Assembly (NCBI GenBank): GCA_963827545.1
Contig: CAWHBI010000035.1
Span: forward strand, 106,398 to 170,397
Direction: 5' to 3'
Source of the DNA: AWTP1-13 sp963827545
Lineage (GTDB): Bacteria > Pseudomonadota > Alphaproteobacteria > Rhizobiales > Hyphomicrobiaceae
DNA length: 64,000 bases
Part shown: positions 36,927-45,804 of the stretch, one piece after another
How positions within the stretch are numbered: the first letter of the stretch is position 1
Layout: every line of letters starts with the position of its first letter
Notes under the pieces: generated by a model
Seen by the model: only the letters and a program-made list of their open reading frames with translations
Databases searched by the model: none
Told to the model about the DNA's origin: nothing
Made by a program: the position numbers and the translations under genes

Positions 36927-37502
36927 ATGAACGAACGCACACGCACCTTGGAGAACTTGCTGGAGCGGCTGCTCACTGCCAGCCGCTGGCTGCTCGCCCC
37001 GTTCTTCGTGGGGCTGGCGCTCGGCATCGTCATCCTGCTGATCAAGTTCGTGCAGGAGTTCTATCACTTGGCGGTGAGAGCGCTGGTGATCAGCGAGACG
37101 GAGGCGATTCTCGGCATGCTGAGTCTTGTCGACCTGGCGCTGACGGGGGCGCTGGTGCTTATCGTGATCTTCTCGGGCTACGAGAATTTCGTGTCCAGGA
37201 TCGACCACACCACGCACCGCAGCTGGCCCGCATGGATGGGCTCGATCGACTTCACGGCCCTGAAGATCAAGCTGCTCGGATCGATCGTCGCGATCTCAGC
37301 GATCCAGCTCCTGAAGCAGTTCATGGCGGTGAAGACCGCGTCGGACCGCGAGCTGATGTGGTACGTGGTCATTCATGTTGTGTTCGTGGTGTCAAGCGTG
37401 CTGCTCGCCCTGTCCGACCGGCTGAGCGGCGAGATCAAGACGGCGGCCACGGAGAAGGAGGTGCCGCCTGGCCAGGCCGCCGAGACTGCCACCAAGGCCT
37501 GA
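36927..37502 (+). CDS. YqhA family (UPF0114) membrane protein
   Basis: The 191-residue protein matches UPF0114/YqhA: LERLLTASRWLLAPFFVGL at the start, three to four membrane helices, SGYENFVSRIDHT and AISAIQLLKQFM. Function is unknown in the family. The C-terminal tail (SGEIKTAATEKEVPPGQA) is charged. It lies 100 bases after the M3 gene and 42 bases before the saccharopine dehydrogenase-like gene, so the three may be co-transcribed. Confidence 0.88.
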   Translation: MNERTRTLENLLERLLTASRWLLAPFFVGLALGIVILLIKFVQEFYHLAVRALVISETEAILGMLSLVDLALTGALVLIVIFSGYENFVSRIDHTTHRSWPAWMGSIDFTALKIKLLGSIVAISAIQLLKQFMAVKTASDRELMWYVVIHVVFVVSSVLLALSDRLSGEIKTAATEKEVPPGQAAETATKA

Positions 37503-37544
37503 GTTTCAAATCGCGCGGGTATAGCTCCGCGAGCGGGGACCAAC

Positions 37545-38645
37545 TTGCAGCGCATCCTGGTACTCGGCGGCTACGGGGCCTTTGGCGCGCGCGTCGCTCA
37601 GCGGCTGGCGCACCAGCCCGACGTCGAGGTCGTGATCGCCGGGCGCACACGCGAGCGGGCGCTCGACGCTGCCATGGAGTTCGAGATCGCCGGCGCGACA
37701 AAGGTGACGGCCCTACGCTTGGACGCAGCCGAGATCACAGCCTCCGACCTTGCCGCACATTGCCCGGCGGTGCTGATCAACGCCTGCGGTCCCTACCAGC
37801 AGCAGGACTACCGGGTCGCTCGGGCGTGCGTCGCGGCAGGCGTGCACTATCTCGACCTTGCCGATGCGCGCACCTTCGTGACCGGCATCCGAGCGCTCGA
37901 CAAGGAGGCCCGTGACGCCGACGTGCTGGTCGTCAGCGGTGCCAGCACGGTGCCGGCTGTCTCGGGGGCGGTGCTCGACGCCCATGCGCCGCAGTTCGCA
38001 TCCATACGCTCGGTCATCACCGTGATTTCGCCCGGAAACAGCTTCGATCCGGGCCTTGCCACCACGCGATCCATTCTGAGCGCGTTGGGGCGCCCGCTGC
38101 TCGCGACGGGAGGGCACAAGCCCGTTCACGGCTGGCAAGGGCTGGAGCGCCGCACTGTGCCCGGCCTCGGCGTCCGCTGGACCAGCCATTGCGACGCACC
38201 TGACCTCGATCTGTTTCCGTCCCGCTATCCCGGCCTCGAGACTATCGCGGTGCGAGCCGCCCTCGAAGTCGGCACGTTCCATATCGGGCTCTGGGGCCTA
38301 TCCTGGCTGGTTCGCGCGGGCGTACTCGGAAACCCGCAGCGGCTGGCCCGCCCTCTGTTGGCGGCCAAGCGCCTGCTGGGCTTCCTCGGCTCCGACCGCA
38401 GCGGCATGCTCGTCGCGCTGGAAGGCCTGGGTGAGGATGGCAGCCCCAGAAGAATCGATTGGTCGCTCGTCGCCGGCAGCGGGCATGGGCCCTACGTACC
38501 CGCCGCACCTGCGGTGCTGCTGGCCAAGCAGCTTCTCAGCGGCGCGCTGCAAATCCGCGGGGCCATGCCCTGCCTCGGACTCTTCACTCTCGCCGACCTC
38601 CTGGCCGACGTCGCCGACCTCGACGTCAGCGCGGGCGCCGCATGA
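37545..38645 (+). CDS. Saccharopine dehydrogenase-like NADP-binding protein
   Basis: The 366-residue protein begins with a Rossmann fold, LVLGGYGAFGARVAQRLA, and the family motif INACGPYQQQDYRVARACVAAGVHYLDLAD. It would bind NAD(P) and reduce or oxidise an unknown substrate. It starts with TTG at 37545. Its stop overlaps the ATG of the DUF4166 gene (ATGA at 38642-38645), and proteins with these two domains fused exist, so the two products probably work together. Confidence 0.85.
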   Translation: MQRILVLGGYGAFGARVAQRLAHQPDVEVVIAGRTRERALDAAMEFEIAGATKVTALRLDAAEITASDLAAHCPAVLINACGPYQQQDYRVARACVAAGVHYLDLADARTFVTGIRALDKEARDADVLVVSGASTVPAVSGAVLDAHAPQFASIRSVITVISPGNSFDPGLATTRSILSALGRPLLATGGHKPVHGWQGLERRTVPGLGVRWTSHCDAPDLDLFPSRYPGLETIAVRAALEVGTFHIGLWGLSWLVRAGVLGNPQRLARPLLAAKRLLGFLGSDRSGMLVALEGLGEDGSPRRIDWSLVAGSGHGPYVPAAPAVLLAKQLLSGALQIRGAMPCLGLFTLADLLADVADLDVSAGAA

Positions 38646-39169
38646 TGCTCCCCCTTTACCGTCGGCTTCTAGGCCCGCGCTTCGCGCAGTTGCCGGCCCG
38701 CGTCGCCGAGCTGCACGACATCACGACCCCCAGCGTGTGGGCGGGTCGTGCCGACGTGGAACGTGGGAGATCGCTCCTCAGCAGGATGCTGGCGTCGTTG
38801 TTCGGGCTGCCGACGGCGGGCCGCGATCAGACGTTGCAGGTGGTATTGGACCCCATCGAAGGCAGGGAGATCTGGCTGCGGAGGTTCGGCAGCAAGGTAT
38901 TCCGCTCCGTGCAGTACGAGCGCGCCGGCCTGCTGCGCGAACGGGTCGGGCTGGCCGTCTTCGTCTTTGCGCTCGATACCTCGGCCGTTGGTATGGCTCT
39001 GAAGCTCGAGGGCGTGCGCGTCCTGGGTCTGCCGTTGCCACGCTGGCTCGGCCCCTCGGTGCGCACGTTCGAGTTGCAGCGCGAGGATCGCTACCACTTC
39101 GAAGCGGAAGCACGTCTGCCGCTGCTGGGCCTGATCGTGCGCTACGCCGGCTGGCTGGAGAGAGCCTAG
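38642..39169 (+). CDS. DUF4166 domain protein
   Basis: The 175-residue product matches DUF4166: MLPLYRRLLGPRFAQLP, WLRRFGSKVFRSVQ and the repeated short hydrophobic beta segments near the C-terminus (ALKLEGVRVLGLPLPRWLGP). Function is unknown. It is translationally coupled to the saccharopine dehydrogenase-like gene by an ATGA overlap, an arrangement that mirrors known fusion proteins. Confidence 0.85.
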   Translation: MMLPLYRRLLGPRFAQLPARVAELHDITTPSVWAGRADVERGRSLLSRMLASLFGLPTAGRDQTLQVVLDPIEGREIWLRRFGSKVFRSVQYERAGLLRERVGLAVFVFALDTSAVGMALKLEGVRVLGLPLPRWLGPSVRTFELQREDRYHFEAEARLPLLGLIVRYAGWLERA

Positions 39170-39320
39170 CAAGATCGTTTCTGATCGAAGCGCTTCGCTT
39201 CGATCATGGAACGTAAATCTTGCTCTCAAGTCCATGAATGGAGCAGGATTCACGCTTCGGCCGCTACGTTGCCGTTGGGGCAAAGTGATTCAATCCGAAG
39301 CGATCCTGCTCCAGAGCAGG
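39169..39320. repeat. Two palindromic intergenic repeats
   Basis: The first hairpin has an 11-bp perfect stem TGATCGAAGCG (39182-39192) with 39196-39206 around CTT, and outer arms GCAAGAT (39169-39175) with 39217-39223. The second is bounded by GGAGCAGGAT (39240-39249) with 39303-39312 and GCTTCGG (39254-39260) with 39295-39301. Both resemble dispersed palindromes of rhizobial genomes. The rest of 39321-39458 holds no recognisable gene; it probably carries the dsrE promoter. Confidence 0.7.
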
Positions 39321-39458
39321 AAGATGCTTAATCTGTCAGCGACAACCTCGCCTGTTGCGTGATCGTCCATCAGTAACCTTGACAAGACATTGAGATCGAA
39401 CACGCCTTCCCCTTGGGCTTAGCTGACGCGCTTGCATTCGAACCACGAAGGTTCTCGC

Positions 39459-39952
39459 ATGGTGCGCACGACACGATCATGGCTTGCTAGGGCTGTGCCT
39501 CTCATTGGCTCGGCGCTACTGTTCTGCGCCATCGTCGCATTGCTCAAGAGCGCACACCCGAACGTTCGGCTGCTGCATCACACAAGGTCGCCATCCACGT
39601 CGACGACAACGATGCCAAAGTGATGAACCTGGCGCTCAACAACGCCAAGAACGTCCTCGACCACTACCAGAAGAAGGGTGAGACGGTCGCGATCGAGATC
39701 GTCACCTACGGGCCGGGCCTGCACATGCTGCGCGCCGACACGAGCCCTGTCAGGCAGCGGATTGCCGAGATGTCGGTGGCTGCGCCGGAGGTCGCGTTCT
39801 CCGCGTGCGGCAACACGCAGGCCGGCATGTCGAAGCAGGAAGGCAAGGATGTGCCTCTCATGAGTGAAGCCAAACTGGTTCCATCGGGCGTGGTGCGCCT
39901 GATCGAGCTGCAGGAGAAGGGCTACGCCTACATTCGTCCCTCGGGACGTTGA
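39459..39952 (+). CDS. Secreted DsrE/DsrF-like protein; one frameshift
   Basis: The N-terminal frame gives a signal peptide (MVRTTRSWLARAVPLIGSAL, then FCAIVAL) and the second frame gives SHKVAIHVDDNDAKVMNLAL, VTYGPGLHMLRAD, VAFSACGNTQAGMSKQEGK and VRLIELQEKGYAYIRP, a DsrE-type sulfur-relay fold with a conserved Cys. A one-base loss near 39540 separates them. Corrected length is about 164. ACGAAGG precedes ATG 39459. Secreted DsrE-like proteins are widespread and uncharacterised; a sulfur role is only family-level inference. Confidence 0.8.
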
Positions 39953-39989
39953 CAGCGCGCAGCCGGATTTTTCAGGGTCGTGGGGAAAC

Positions 39990-41160
39990 ATGACGCCAGG
40001 CAAGAGCCCACGGACGCTTCAAGCCGCTGTTTGGATCAGCGGCATATTGGCGCCCTTTCACTGGCCGGGACAGAAGCCGTCGCGGCAGCAGGCGCCGAAG
40101 CGCAGCCCCTACGAAGTGGAGATGCGCAGCAAGCTCAACGCATCGACGATCGGGCTCGCCGCCGGTCAGCTCGAGGGTGCGCCTCTGCGCTTCGCCACCG
40201 AGCTTGCTCGCGTTGTCGACGACGGCGAGCAACATGCGCGTGTTTCCCATCGTGACACGCGGACCGTTCGAGAACGTCTACGATCTCCTGTACGTGCGCG
40301 GCATCGATGCGGCGATCATCTACGGCGACGTGCTCGAGCACTTCAAGAAGGACACGCGGATCTCCAACATCGAGCAGCGCATCCACTTCATCACGCACCT
40401 GTTCCCGTCCGAGCTGCACGTGTTCGTCCGTCCGGAGATCAAGAGCCTGGACGATCTCGCCGGAAAGCCGGTGAACTTCAATACGCATGGCACCGCCGCT
40501 GCGTATTCCGGGCCGATCATTTTCGAGCGGCTCGGCATCAAGGTGGAGCCGCATTTCAATCCCCATCCCGTGGCGATGGCCGAAATGGCCAAGAGCAACA
40601 AGTATGCCGCCGTTGTGTTCGTCTCCTCGAAGCCCCTGGATCCGTTCGTGAAGCGCAAGTGGCCGGAGGGATTCAAGTTCCTCCCGGTTCCGCTCACCGA
40701 AAAGCTCGAAGAGTACTATCTGCCGGCTCACCTCGAGGCGGCCGATTATCCGGGTCTCATTCCAGACGGAGCGAGCATTCAGACGATAGCGGTGCCCGCC
40801 GTGCTCGCGGTCTACGCCTGGCCGCAAGGAAGCGAGCGGTACACGCGCCTCGCGCGCCTGGTCGACTATATGTTCGAGCGGTTGCCCAAGCTGCAGACAG
40901 AGGCTGGCTATCACCCGAAATGGAAAGAGATGAACCTTGCGGCGAACGTGCCGGGCTGGCGGCGTTTCCGACCTGTCCAGGACAAGCTCGTCGCGGCAGC
41001 TGCCGCGAAAACTGACCCCTCGGCAGATGGTGGCGCGGCTCTCAAACAGGCTATTGCGCGTCTCGTCCCAGGAGACCCGTCAGAGCAGAACAGGCTGCTG
41101 CAAAAGTACCTGCCTCGGGCTGGTGGCGATCGAAAGGGCAGGCCCCAATCTGACAGGTGA
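39990..41160 (+). CDS. TAXI-family solute-binding protein without a permease; three frameshifts
   Basis: The pieces form one TAXI protein: an N-terminal signal region (frame disturbed near 40053 and 40106), YEVEMRSKLNASTIGLAAG, LARVVDDGE, then after an extra C near 40230 MRVFPIVTRGPFENVYDLLY, RGIDAAIIYGDVLEHF, KSLDDLAGKPVNFN and EMNLAANVPGWRRF. The corrected length is about 389. Unlike the TAXI gene at 24310 there is no TRAP permease near it; the dsrE-like gene precedes and a coiled-coil protein gene follows. It may bind a ligand for signalling or serve a distant permease. Confidence 0.8.
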
Positions 41161-41229
41161 TCCTCATGTCTGCGACGGCAAGGCGATCGGATCGACCGGG
41201 CGGCCATCGACGTTGGCAGCTCGAGAAGG

Positions 41230-42793
41230 GTGCTGCGGTGGACCTGCGGTTTGTTCCTTCTCGTCTTGGCCGCGACACTGCTGCAGCTGGCGCCAGCGAG
41301 CCGAAGCTCGTCATTGCGCCCCAAATAAGCGGCGGAGGCGGCCACGGAGTTGGATTTCCATGTGCAAGTGGATTCGGCAAATCCCGTGCCCGCTGACTGC
41401 TCCATAATGATTACTGGTCTGCCGAAGTCGGTCACCTTCTCAGCGGGCAAGGCAATCGCCACCGGAGTATGGGAAGTGCCGTTGTTGGCTTTGGACCGGC
41501 TCAAAATGGTCGGTATCGGCTAGCGAAGCGAGCAGCTCCAGTTCTGATCATCTTCCTCGCTATCACGAAGAAGGATCTCGTCATCCTCGCGTCGGCACGT
41601 TCGTTTCTGTTCATTGAAGCCCCGACCGAGGACGCACGCCCGAGGCTGCGGCCAAGAAGGCGGAGGACGAGCGCCTGGCCGAAGCCAAGAGGGCCGAGGA
41701 GGCAAGGGCAGCCGAACAGGCGAAGGCCGCCGAGGACGCACCCCGACAGGCTGCGGCCAACAAGGCGGAGGAAGAGCGCCTGGCCGAAGCCAAGAAGGCA
41801 GAGGTGACAAGGTTGGTCGAACAGGCGGAGGCCGCCACCGCTGTCGCACGCCGACAGGCTGCGGCCAGGAAGGCGGAGGACGAGCGCCTGGCGGAAGCCA
41901 AGCGGGCGGAGGAGGCGAGGCGAGCCGAAGAGGCGAAGGCCGAGGAGGCACGACGACAGGCTGCGGCCAGGAAGGCGGAAGAGGAGCGTCTCGCGGAAGC
42001 CAAGCGAGCGGAGGAAGCCAAACGAGCCGAAGAGGCGAAAGCCGAGGAGACACGACGACAGGCTGCGGCCAAGAAGGCCGAGGAGGAGCGTTTCGCCGAA
42101 GCCAAGCGAGCGGAGGAAGCGAGGCGCGCCGAAGAGGCGAGAGCGGAGGAGGCGCGACGACAGGCTGCGGCCAAGAAAGCGGAAGAGGAGCGTCTCGCGG
42201 AAGCCAAGAGAGCCGAGGAAACGAGGCGAGCCGAAGAAGCGAAGGCCGAGGAGGCGAGGCGACAGGCTGCGGCCAGGAAAGCGGAAGAGGAGCGTCTCGC
42301 GGAAGCCAAGAGAGCCGAGGAAACGAGGCGAGCCGAAGAAGCGAAGGTCGAGGAGGCGAGACGACAGGCTGCGGCCAGAAAGGCCGAGGAAGAGCGCTTG
42401 GCCGAAGCCAAGAGAGCTGAGGAGGCGAGGCGCGCCGAAGAGGCAAGGGCCGAAAAAGTACGGCAAGCCAAGGTTGCGACGGATCAGGCCATTGCCGCGA
42501 GCCAGCAGCCCACACCCGCCACCACCCAATCCGAGAGGCTGGTCAGCATGGGTGACCAGCACCTGAGCCAGGGCAACATCGTCGTTGCCCGGCAATATTT
42601 CCTTCGCGCAGCGCAGGCTGGGCTTGCTGCTGGTGCTTTCAAACTCGCCGAAACACACGACCCGCACGAGCTTGCACGCCTGAGCACGCACGGCTTGATG
42701 CCCGATGCGGCCGAGGCCAAGAGATGGTACGCGCGAGCGCTCGATCTCGGCGCCACCGAGGCGAAAGCCAGGCTTGTGCGATTGGGCCAATGA
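41230..42793 (+). CDS. Secreted coiled-coil protein with 34-residue repeats and Sel1-like C-terminus; several frameshifts
   Basis: From GTG 41230 a signal peptide (LRWTCGLFLLVLAATLLQL) leads into an Ig-like part (SEPKLVIAPQISGGG, then LDFHVQVDSANPVPADCS and ITGLPKSVTFSAGKA), a helical region of about seven 34-residue repeats (KAEEERLAEAKRAEEA type) and a C-terminal SERLVSMGDQHLSQGNI...ARQYFLRAAQAGLA with AKRWYARALDLGATEA, like Sel1/TPR. Indels near 41290, 41340, 41515 and 41650 disturb the first half; the C-terminal frame 41804-42793 is intact. It resembles TolA-like envelope proteins. Function is unknown. Confidence 0.65.
41645..42460 (+). repeat. 102-bp tandem coding repeat (34 codons)
   Basis: The motif CAGGCTGCGGCC recurs at 41747, 41855, 41957, 42059, 42161, 42263 and 42365, with exact 102-base spacing after the first interval of 108. 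Each unit encodes an Ala/Glu/Lys/Arg-rich coiled-coil segment. Units differ by point changes, so the array is old enough to have diverged. All six frames stay largely open here, which creates spurious antisense frames. Confidence 0.9.
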
Positions 42794-42830
42794 GGGAGCG
42801 GAGGCGCTGACCGGCTTGCCGGCCGCCCTC

Positions 42831-43718
42831 TCAGGATTGCATGCCCCACCGGTGCACGGTCGCGGCTTCGATGTTGCGGAACATCAGGTTCTCCACGATC
42901 AGGCCGATCAGGATCACTGTGAAGAGGCCGGCGAACACGGAGGGAATGTCGAGCGTGTTCTTGGCCTCGTAGATGAACCAGCCGAGCCCGCCCTTGCCCG
43001 AGCTGGCGCCGAACACCAGCTCTGCCGCGATCAGCGTGCGCCAAGCGAACGCCCAGCCGATCTTGAGCCCGGTCAGGATGCTCGGAAAGGCTGCAGGGAT
43101 CAGGATCTTGATGACGAACGGCAGGCCGGTGAGGCCGTAGTTGCGCCCGACCATGCGCAGCGTGGTCGAGACCGCGCGGAAGCCGGAATGGGCGTTGAGC
43201 GCCACCGCCCACAGCACCGAATGAATCAATACGAAGATGATGCTCTTGTCGCCGAGCCCGAACCAGATCAGGGCCAGGGGGAGGAGCGCGATCGCCGGCA
43301 GCGGGTTGAACATCGAGGTGAAGGTCTCGAGCAGGTCGTTGCCGATGCGGGTGAGCATCGCCAGCGCCGTGAGCAGGAAGGCGAGCCCCAGGCCCAGCGC
43401 ATAACCCTGCAGCAGCAGGCGGACGGAGTTGGCGGCCTTGCCCGGCAGCTCGCCGGACCTGATTGCTTCGATGAACGTGATGAACGTCTCCGAGAAGGTC
43501 GGCACCAGCAGCGCATTGTTGAGGTGGCGCGCGTACCACTCCCAAATGACCGCCAGCAGCAGGAGAAGCACGGTCTTGCGCACCGCGGCGTTGTTGTAGA
43601 GCCGCTCCCACACATTGAGCGGCTTCTCGACGACGCCGAACTCCTTGGCAAGAGCCCCCTGGCGCACGAATTCGGGCCGGAATGGCGGAACCGGTGCGGC
43701 GATCGACGCGTCGGTCAT
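42831..43718 (-). CDS. ABC transporter permease, NitT/TauT (SsuC-like) family
   Basis: The 295-residue membrane protein has the SsuC-type permease features: about six helices, LLPLALIWFGLGDKSIIFV (the EAA-like loop is LNAHSGFRAVSTTLRMVGR followed by PAAFPSILTGLKIGWAFAW). ATG 43718 overlaps the ATPase stop (ATGA), so translation is coupled. It would import an organic anion such as a sulfonate, nitrate or aromatic acid with the ATPase and the two binding proteins upstream. Confidence 0.9.
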   Translation of the reverse strand: MTDASIAAPVPPFRPEFVRQGALAKEFGVVEKPLNVWERLYNNAAVRKTVLLLLLAVIWEWYARHLNNALLVPTFSETFITFIEAIRSGELPGKAANSVRLLLQGYALGLGLAFLLTALAMLTRIGNDLLETFTSMFNPLPAIALLPLALIWFGLGDKSIIFVLIHSVLWAVALNAHSGFRAVSTTLRMVGRNYGLTGLPFVIKILIPAAFPSILTGLKIGWAFAWRTLIAAELVFGASSGKGGLGWFIYEAKNTLDIPSVFAGLFTVILIGLIVENLMFRNIEAATVHRWGMQS

Positions 43719-44512
43719 GGGACCGCTCCTGCGGGTTCGATCTCGTCGGCGAACAGCATGGCGTGAATGCGCTCGGACAGCTTGCGGCCTGAACCCGGGT
43801 CGGGCTCGTCGGTGCCTGAGCTGTTGAGCTCGGCGAGCACTTGGCCCGGATGCGGAGAGAGCAGCAGGATGCGATTGCCGATGCGCACCGCCTCGGGGAT
43901 GGAGTGCGTGACGAACAGCATGGTGAAGCGCGTGTCCTCCCACAGCTGCAGCAACTCGTCCTGCATGCGGTGGCGGGTCAGGGCGTCGAGCGCGGCGAAT
44001 GGCTCGTCCATCAGCAGGATGTCGGCCTCCATGGCCAGCGCGCGGGCGATGGCCACGCGCTGCTTCATGCCGCCCGAGAGCGTGTGCGGGTAGCCGTCGG
44101 CGAACTTGCTGAGCTTGACCTTGGCGATGCTCTCCATCGCCTTCTCCTCCGCCGCCTTGCCTCGAAGCTTGCCGGAGGATTCGAGCGCGAACATCACGTT
44201 CTTCTTCACGGTCTTCCAGGGGAGGAGCTGGTCGAACTCCTGGAACACCATGACGCGATCGGGGCCAGGCCTGCGGATCGCTTGCCCCTTGAGCTTGATG
44301 GTGCCCTCGGTAGGCGCCATGTAGCCGCCGACCGCCTTTAGGATCGTCGATTTGCCGCAGCCGGAAGGCCCGAGCACCACGAAGCGGTCGGCAAGAGCCA
44401 CGTCGAAGCTCACGCGGTAGGTCGCCGTCACCAGGTGGTGCTGGGTCTTGTACTGCAGGGTGACGCCGGCGACCGCCAGGAGCGGCATCGACCCTTGCCT
44501 GCTTTCATTCAC
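43715..44512 (-). CDS. ABC transporter ATP-binding protein, NitT/TauT family
   Basis: The 265-residue ATPase has Walker A GPSGCGKST, Q-loop FQEFDQLLPW, signature LSGGMKQR, Walker B ILLMDEPFAALD and the H-loop VTHSI. It belongs to the SsuB/TauB branch. It overlaps the permease gene by four bases downstream. A 150-base gap with a dispersed palindrome separates it from the binding-protein genes. Confidence 0.93.
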   Translation of the reverse strand: MNESRQGSMPLLAVAGVTLQYKTQHHLVTATYRVSFDVALADRFVVLGPSGCGKSTILKAVGGYMAPTEGTIKLKGQAIRRPGPDRVMVFQEFDQLLPWKTVKKNVMFALESSGKLRGKAAEEKAMESIAKVKLSKFADGYPHTLSGGMKQRVAIARALAMEADILLMDEPFAALDALTRHRMQDELLQLWEDTRFTMLFVTHSIPEAVRIGNRILLLSPHPGQVLAELNSSGTDEPDPGSGRKLSERIHAMLFADEIEPAGAVP

Positions 44513-44528
44513 CGGGTTCTCCTCAGTT

Positions 44529-44576
44529 CCCTCTCCCCATGCCTCTTCCGGGTGGGGAGAGGGTTAGGGTGAGGGG
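44529..44576. repeat. CCCTCTCCCC palindromic repeat, inverted copy
   Basis: CCCTCTCCCCA (44529-44539) pairs with TGGGGAGAGGG (44553-44563). The bases 44554-44576 are the exact complement of 8704-8726, so this is the same dispersed element in the opposite orientation. It lies between the ATPase gene and the first binding-protein gene. Confidence 0.75.
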
Positions 44577-44663
44577 CGGCGTAGTACCGTCGGAGTAAGT
44601 TTTGTTCTCACGTCGTGCCGAAGGCTTGCTTGACCTTCAGCGCAAACGGGGAAAGGGAGAAGC

Positions 44664-45656
44664 CTATTGCTGCGCCTCGGCGAACAGCAGCTCGGAGGCA
44701 CTCGTGGGCTTGTTCTTGAAGTTGCCGGTGCGCGCCATGAACTGGATCATGCTGTCGATGGGCGTGAGCTTGGTCGTGAACTGCACGTCCGGCCGCTGGA
44801 TGATCTCCATCAGCTCGTCCAAGGGCATCTTGTCCTTGGAAAGCCGCAGGTAAGCTTCGGCCGCCCACTTCTTGTCCTTGTTGACCATCTCGGTCGCCTC
44901 CTTCAGCGCCGCCAGGAACGCCGCGTAGAGCTTGGGATTCTCGGCGCGGAACTTGGTCGTCGTGGAGACGATGTTGAAGGCCACCGGCGCACCCAGGATG
45001 TCGGTGGAGGTCATCAGCTGGCGGATGCCGGCCTGCTTCTGCTGGCGATACTGGAATGGGACGGAGGAGAAGTTCGCCGTCACGTCCCTCTGGGCCGTCA
45101 GCATGGCGATGGTGGCGTCCGGATGCGACATGGTGATCACGATGTGATCGAGCTTGCTGTGGTTGCCCGGCCCGAACTCCTTCTCACAGGCCATCTGCAG
45201 CAGGATTGCCTGCATCGACACCTTCGCCGCCGGCACGGCTATGCGATCCTTCTCGCCGAAGTCCTTGAGGCTCTTGACGTCGGGGTTGCGCACGTTGAGA
45301 GCCAAGGGAATCGAGTTGAGCGCGGTGACGCCCTTGACGTCGATCGTGCCCTTCGTGCGGTCCCAGATGGTCATGAGGCCCGGCACACCGAGGGAGACGA
45401 AGTCGACGTTGCCCGACAGCAGCGCGTCGTTCATCACGTCGGAGGAGCGAAACGTGCTCCACTCCACCTTGATGTCGCCCAGGCCCGCCGCTTTAGCGTG
45501 CTTTTCGGTGAGCTGCAGGTCCTCCATGATCATGAACTGCACGTAGCCGAGGCCGAACTGCTTGGCAGCGCGCAAGGTGGTGGCCTCTGCTGCGGCCGGA
45601 TGGACGTGTGCAATGGCAAAGAGAGCGGCCGCGGCGGCGGCGACACTACGGATCAT
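44664..45656 (-). CDS. ABC transporter substrate-binding protein, NitT/TauT family (1)
   Basis: The 330-residue periplasmic protein has a signal peptide (MIRSVAAAAAALFAIAH, cleavage near AAAEA) and the family pattern QFGLGYVQFMIMEDLQLTEK, NDALLSGNVDFVSLGVPGLM and KFRAENPKLYAAFLAALKEA. GGGAGG precedes ATG 45656; the longer frame to 45725 is not used. The next gene upstream encodes a clear paralogue with the same motifs, so this importer has two receptors. The ligand is unknown. Confidence 0.88.
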   Translation of the reverse strand: MIRSVAAAAAALFAIAHVHPAAAEATTLRAAKQFGLGYVQFMIMEDLQLTEKHAKAAGLGDIKVEWSTFRSSDVMNDALLSGNVDFVSLGVPGLMTIWDRTKGTIDVKGVTALNSIPLALNVRNPDVKSLKDFGEKDRIAVPAAKVSMQAILLQMACEKEFGPGNHSKLDHIVITMSHPDATIAMLTAQRDVTANFSSVPFQYRQQKQAGIRQLMTSTDILGAPVAFNIVSTTTKFRAENPKLYAAFLAALKEATEMVNKDKKWAAEAYLRLSKDKMPLDELMEIIQRPDVQFTTKLTPIDSMIQFMARTGNFKNKPTSASELLFAEAQQ

Positions 45657-45804
45657 CGTTGCCTCCCAGGGAACTCTTCTGTTTCTTCCGGAGATCAGCT
45701 TCGCTTCCACCCGGGCAAAGGTCAATCAGCTGCGCGGCCTCGCGCTTGTCGCGTGCATCTGCGAACGGGCGCCGCGCAATCGCAATCCACCAAACCGCGC
45801 CGCC

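Noticed and set aside
41645..42460. Regularly spaced repeats as a CRISPR array
   Set aside because: The 102-base units are coding, contiguous and lack unique spacers and cas genes.
41611..42471. Long Ala/Ser-rich antisense frames over the repeat region
   Set aside because: The 102-bp repeat keeps all frames open; the sense frame continues into a conserved Sel1-like C-terminus.
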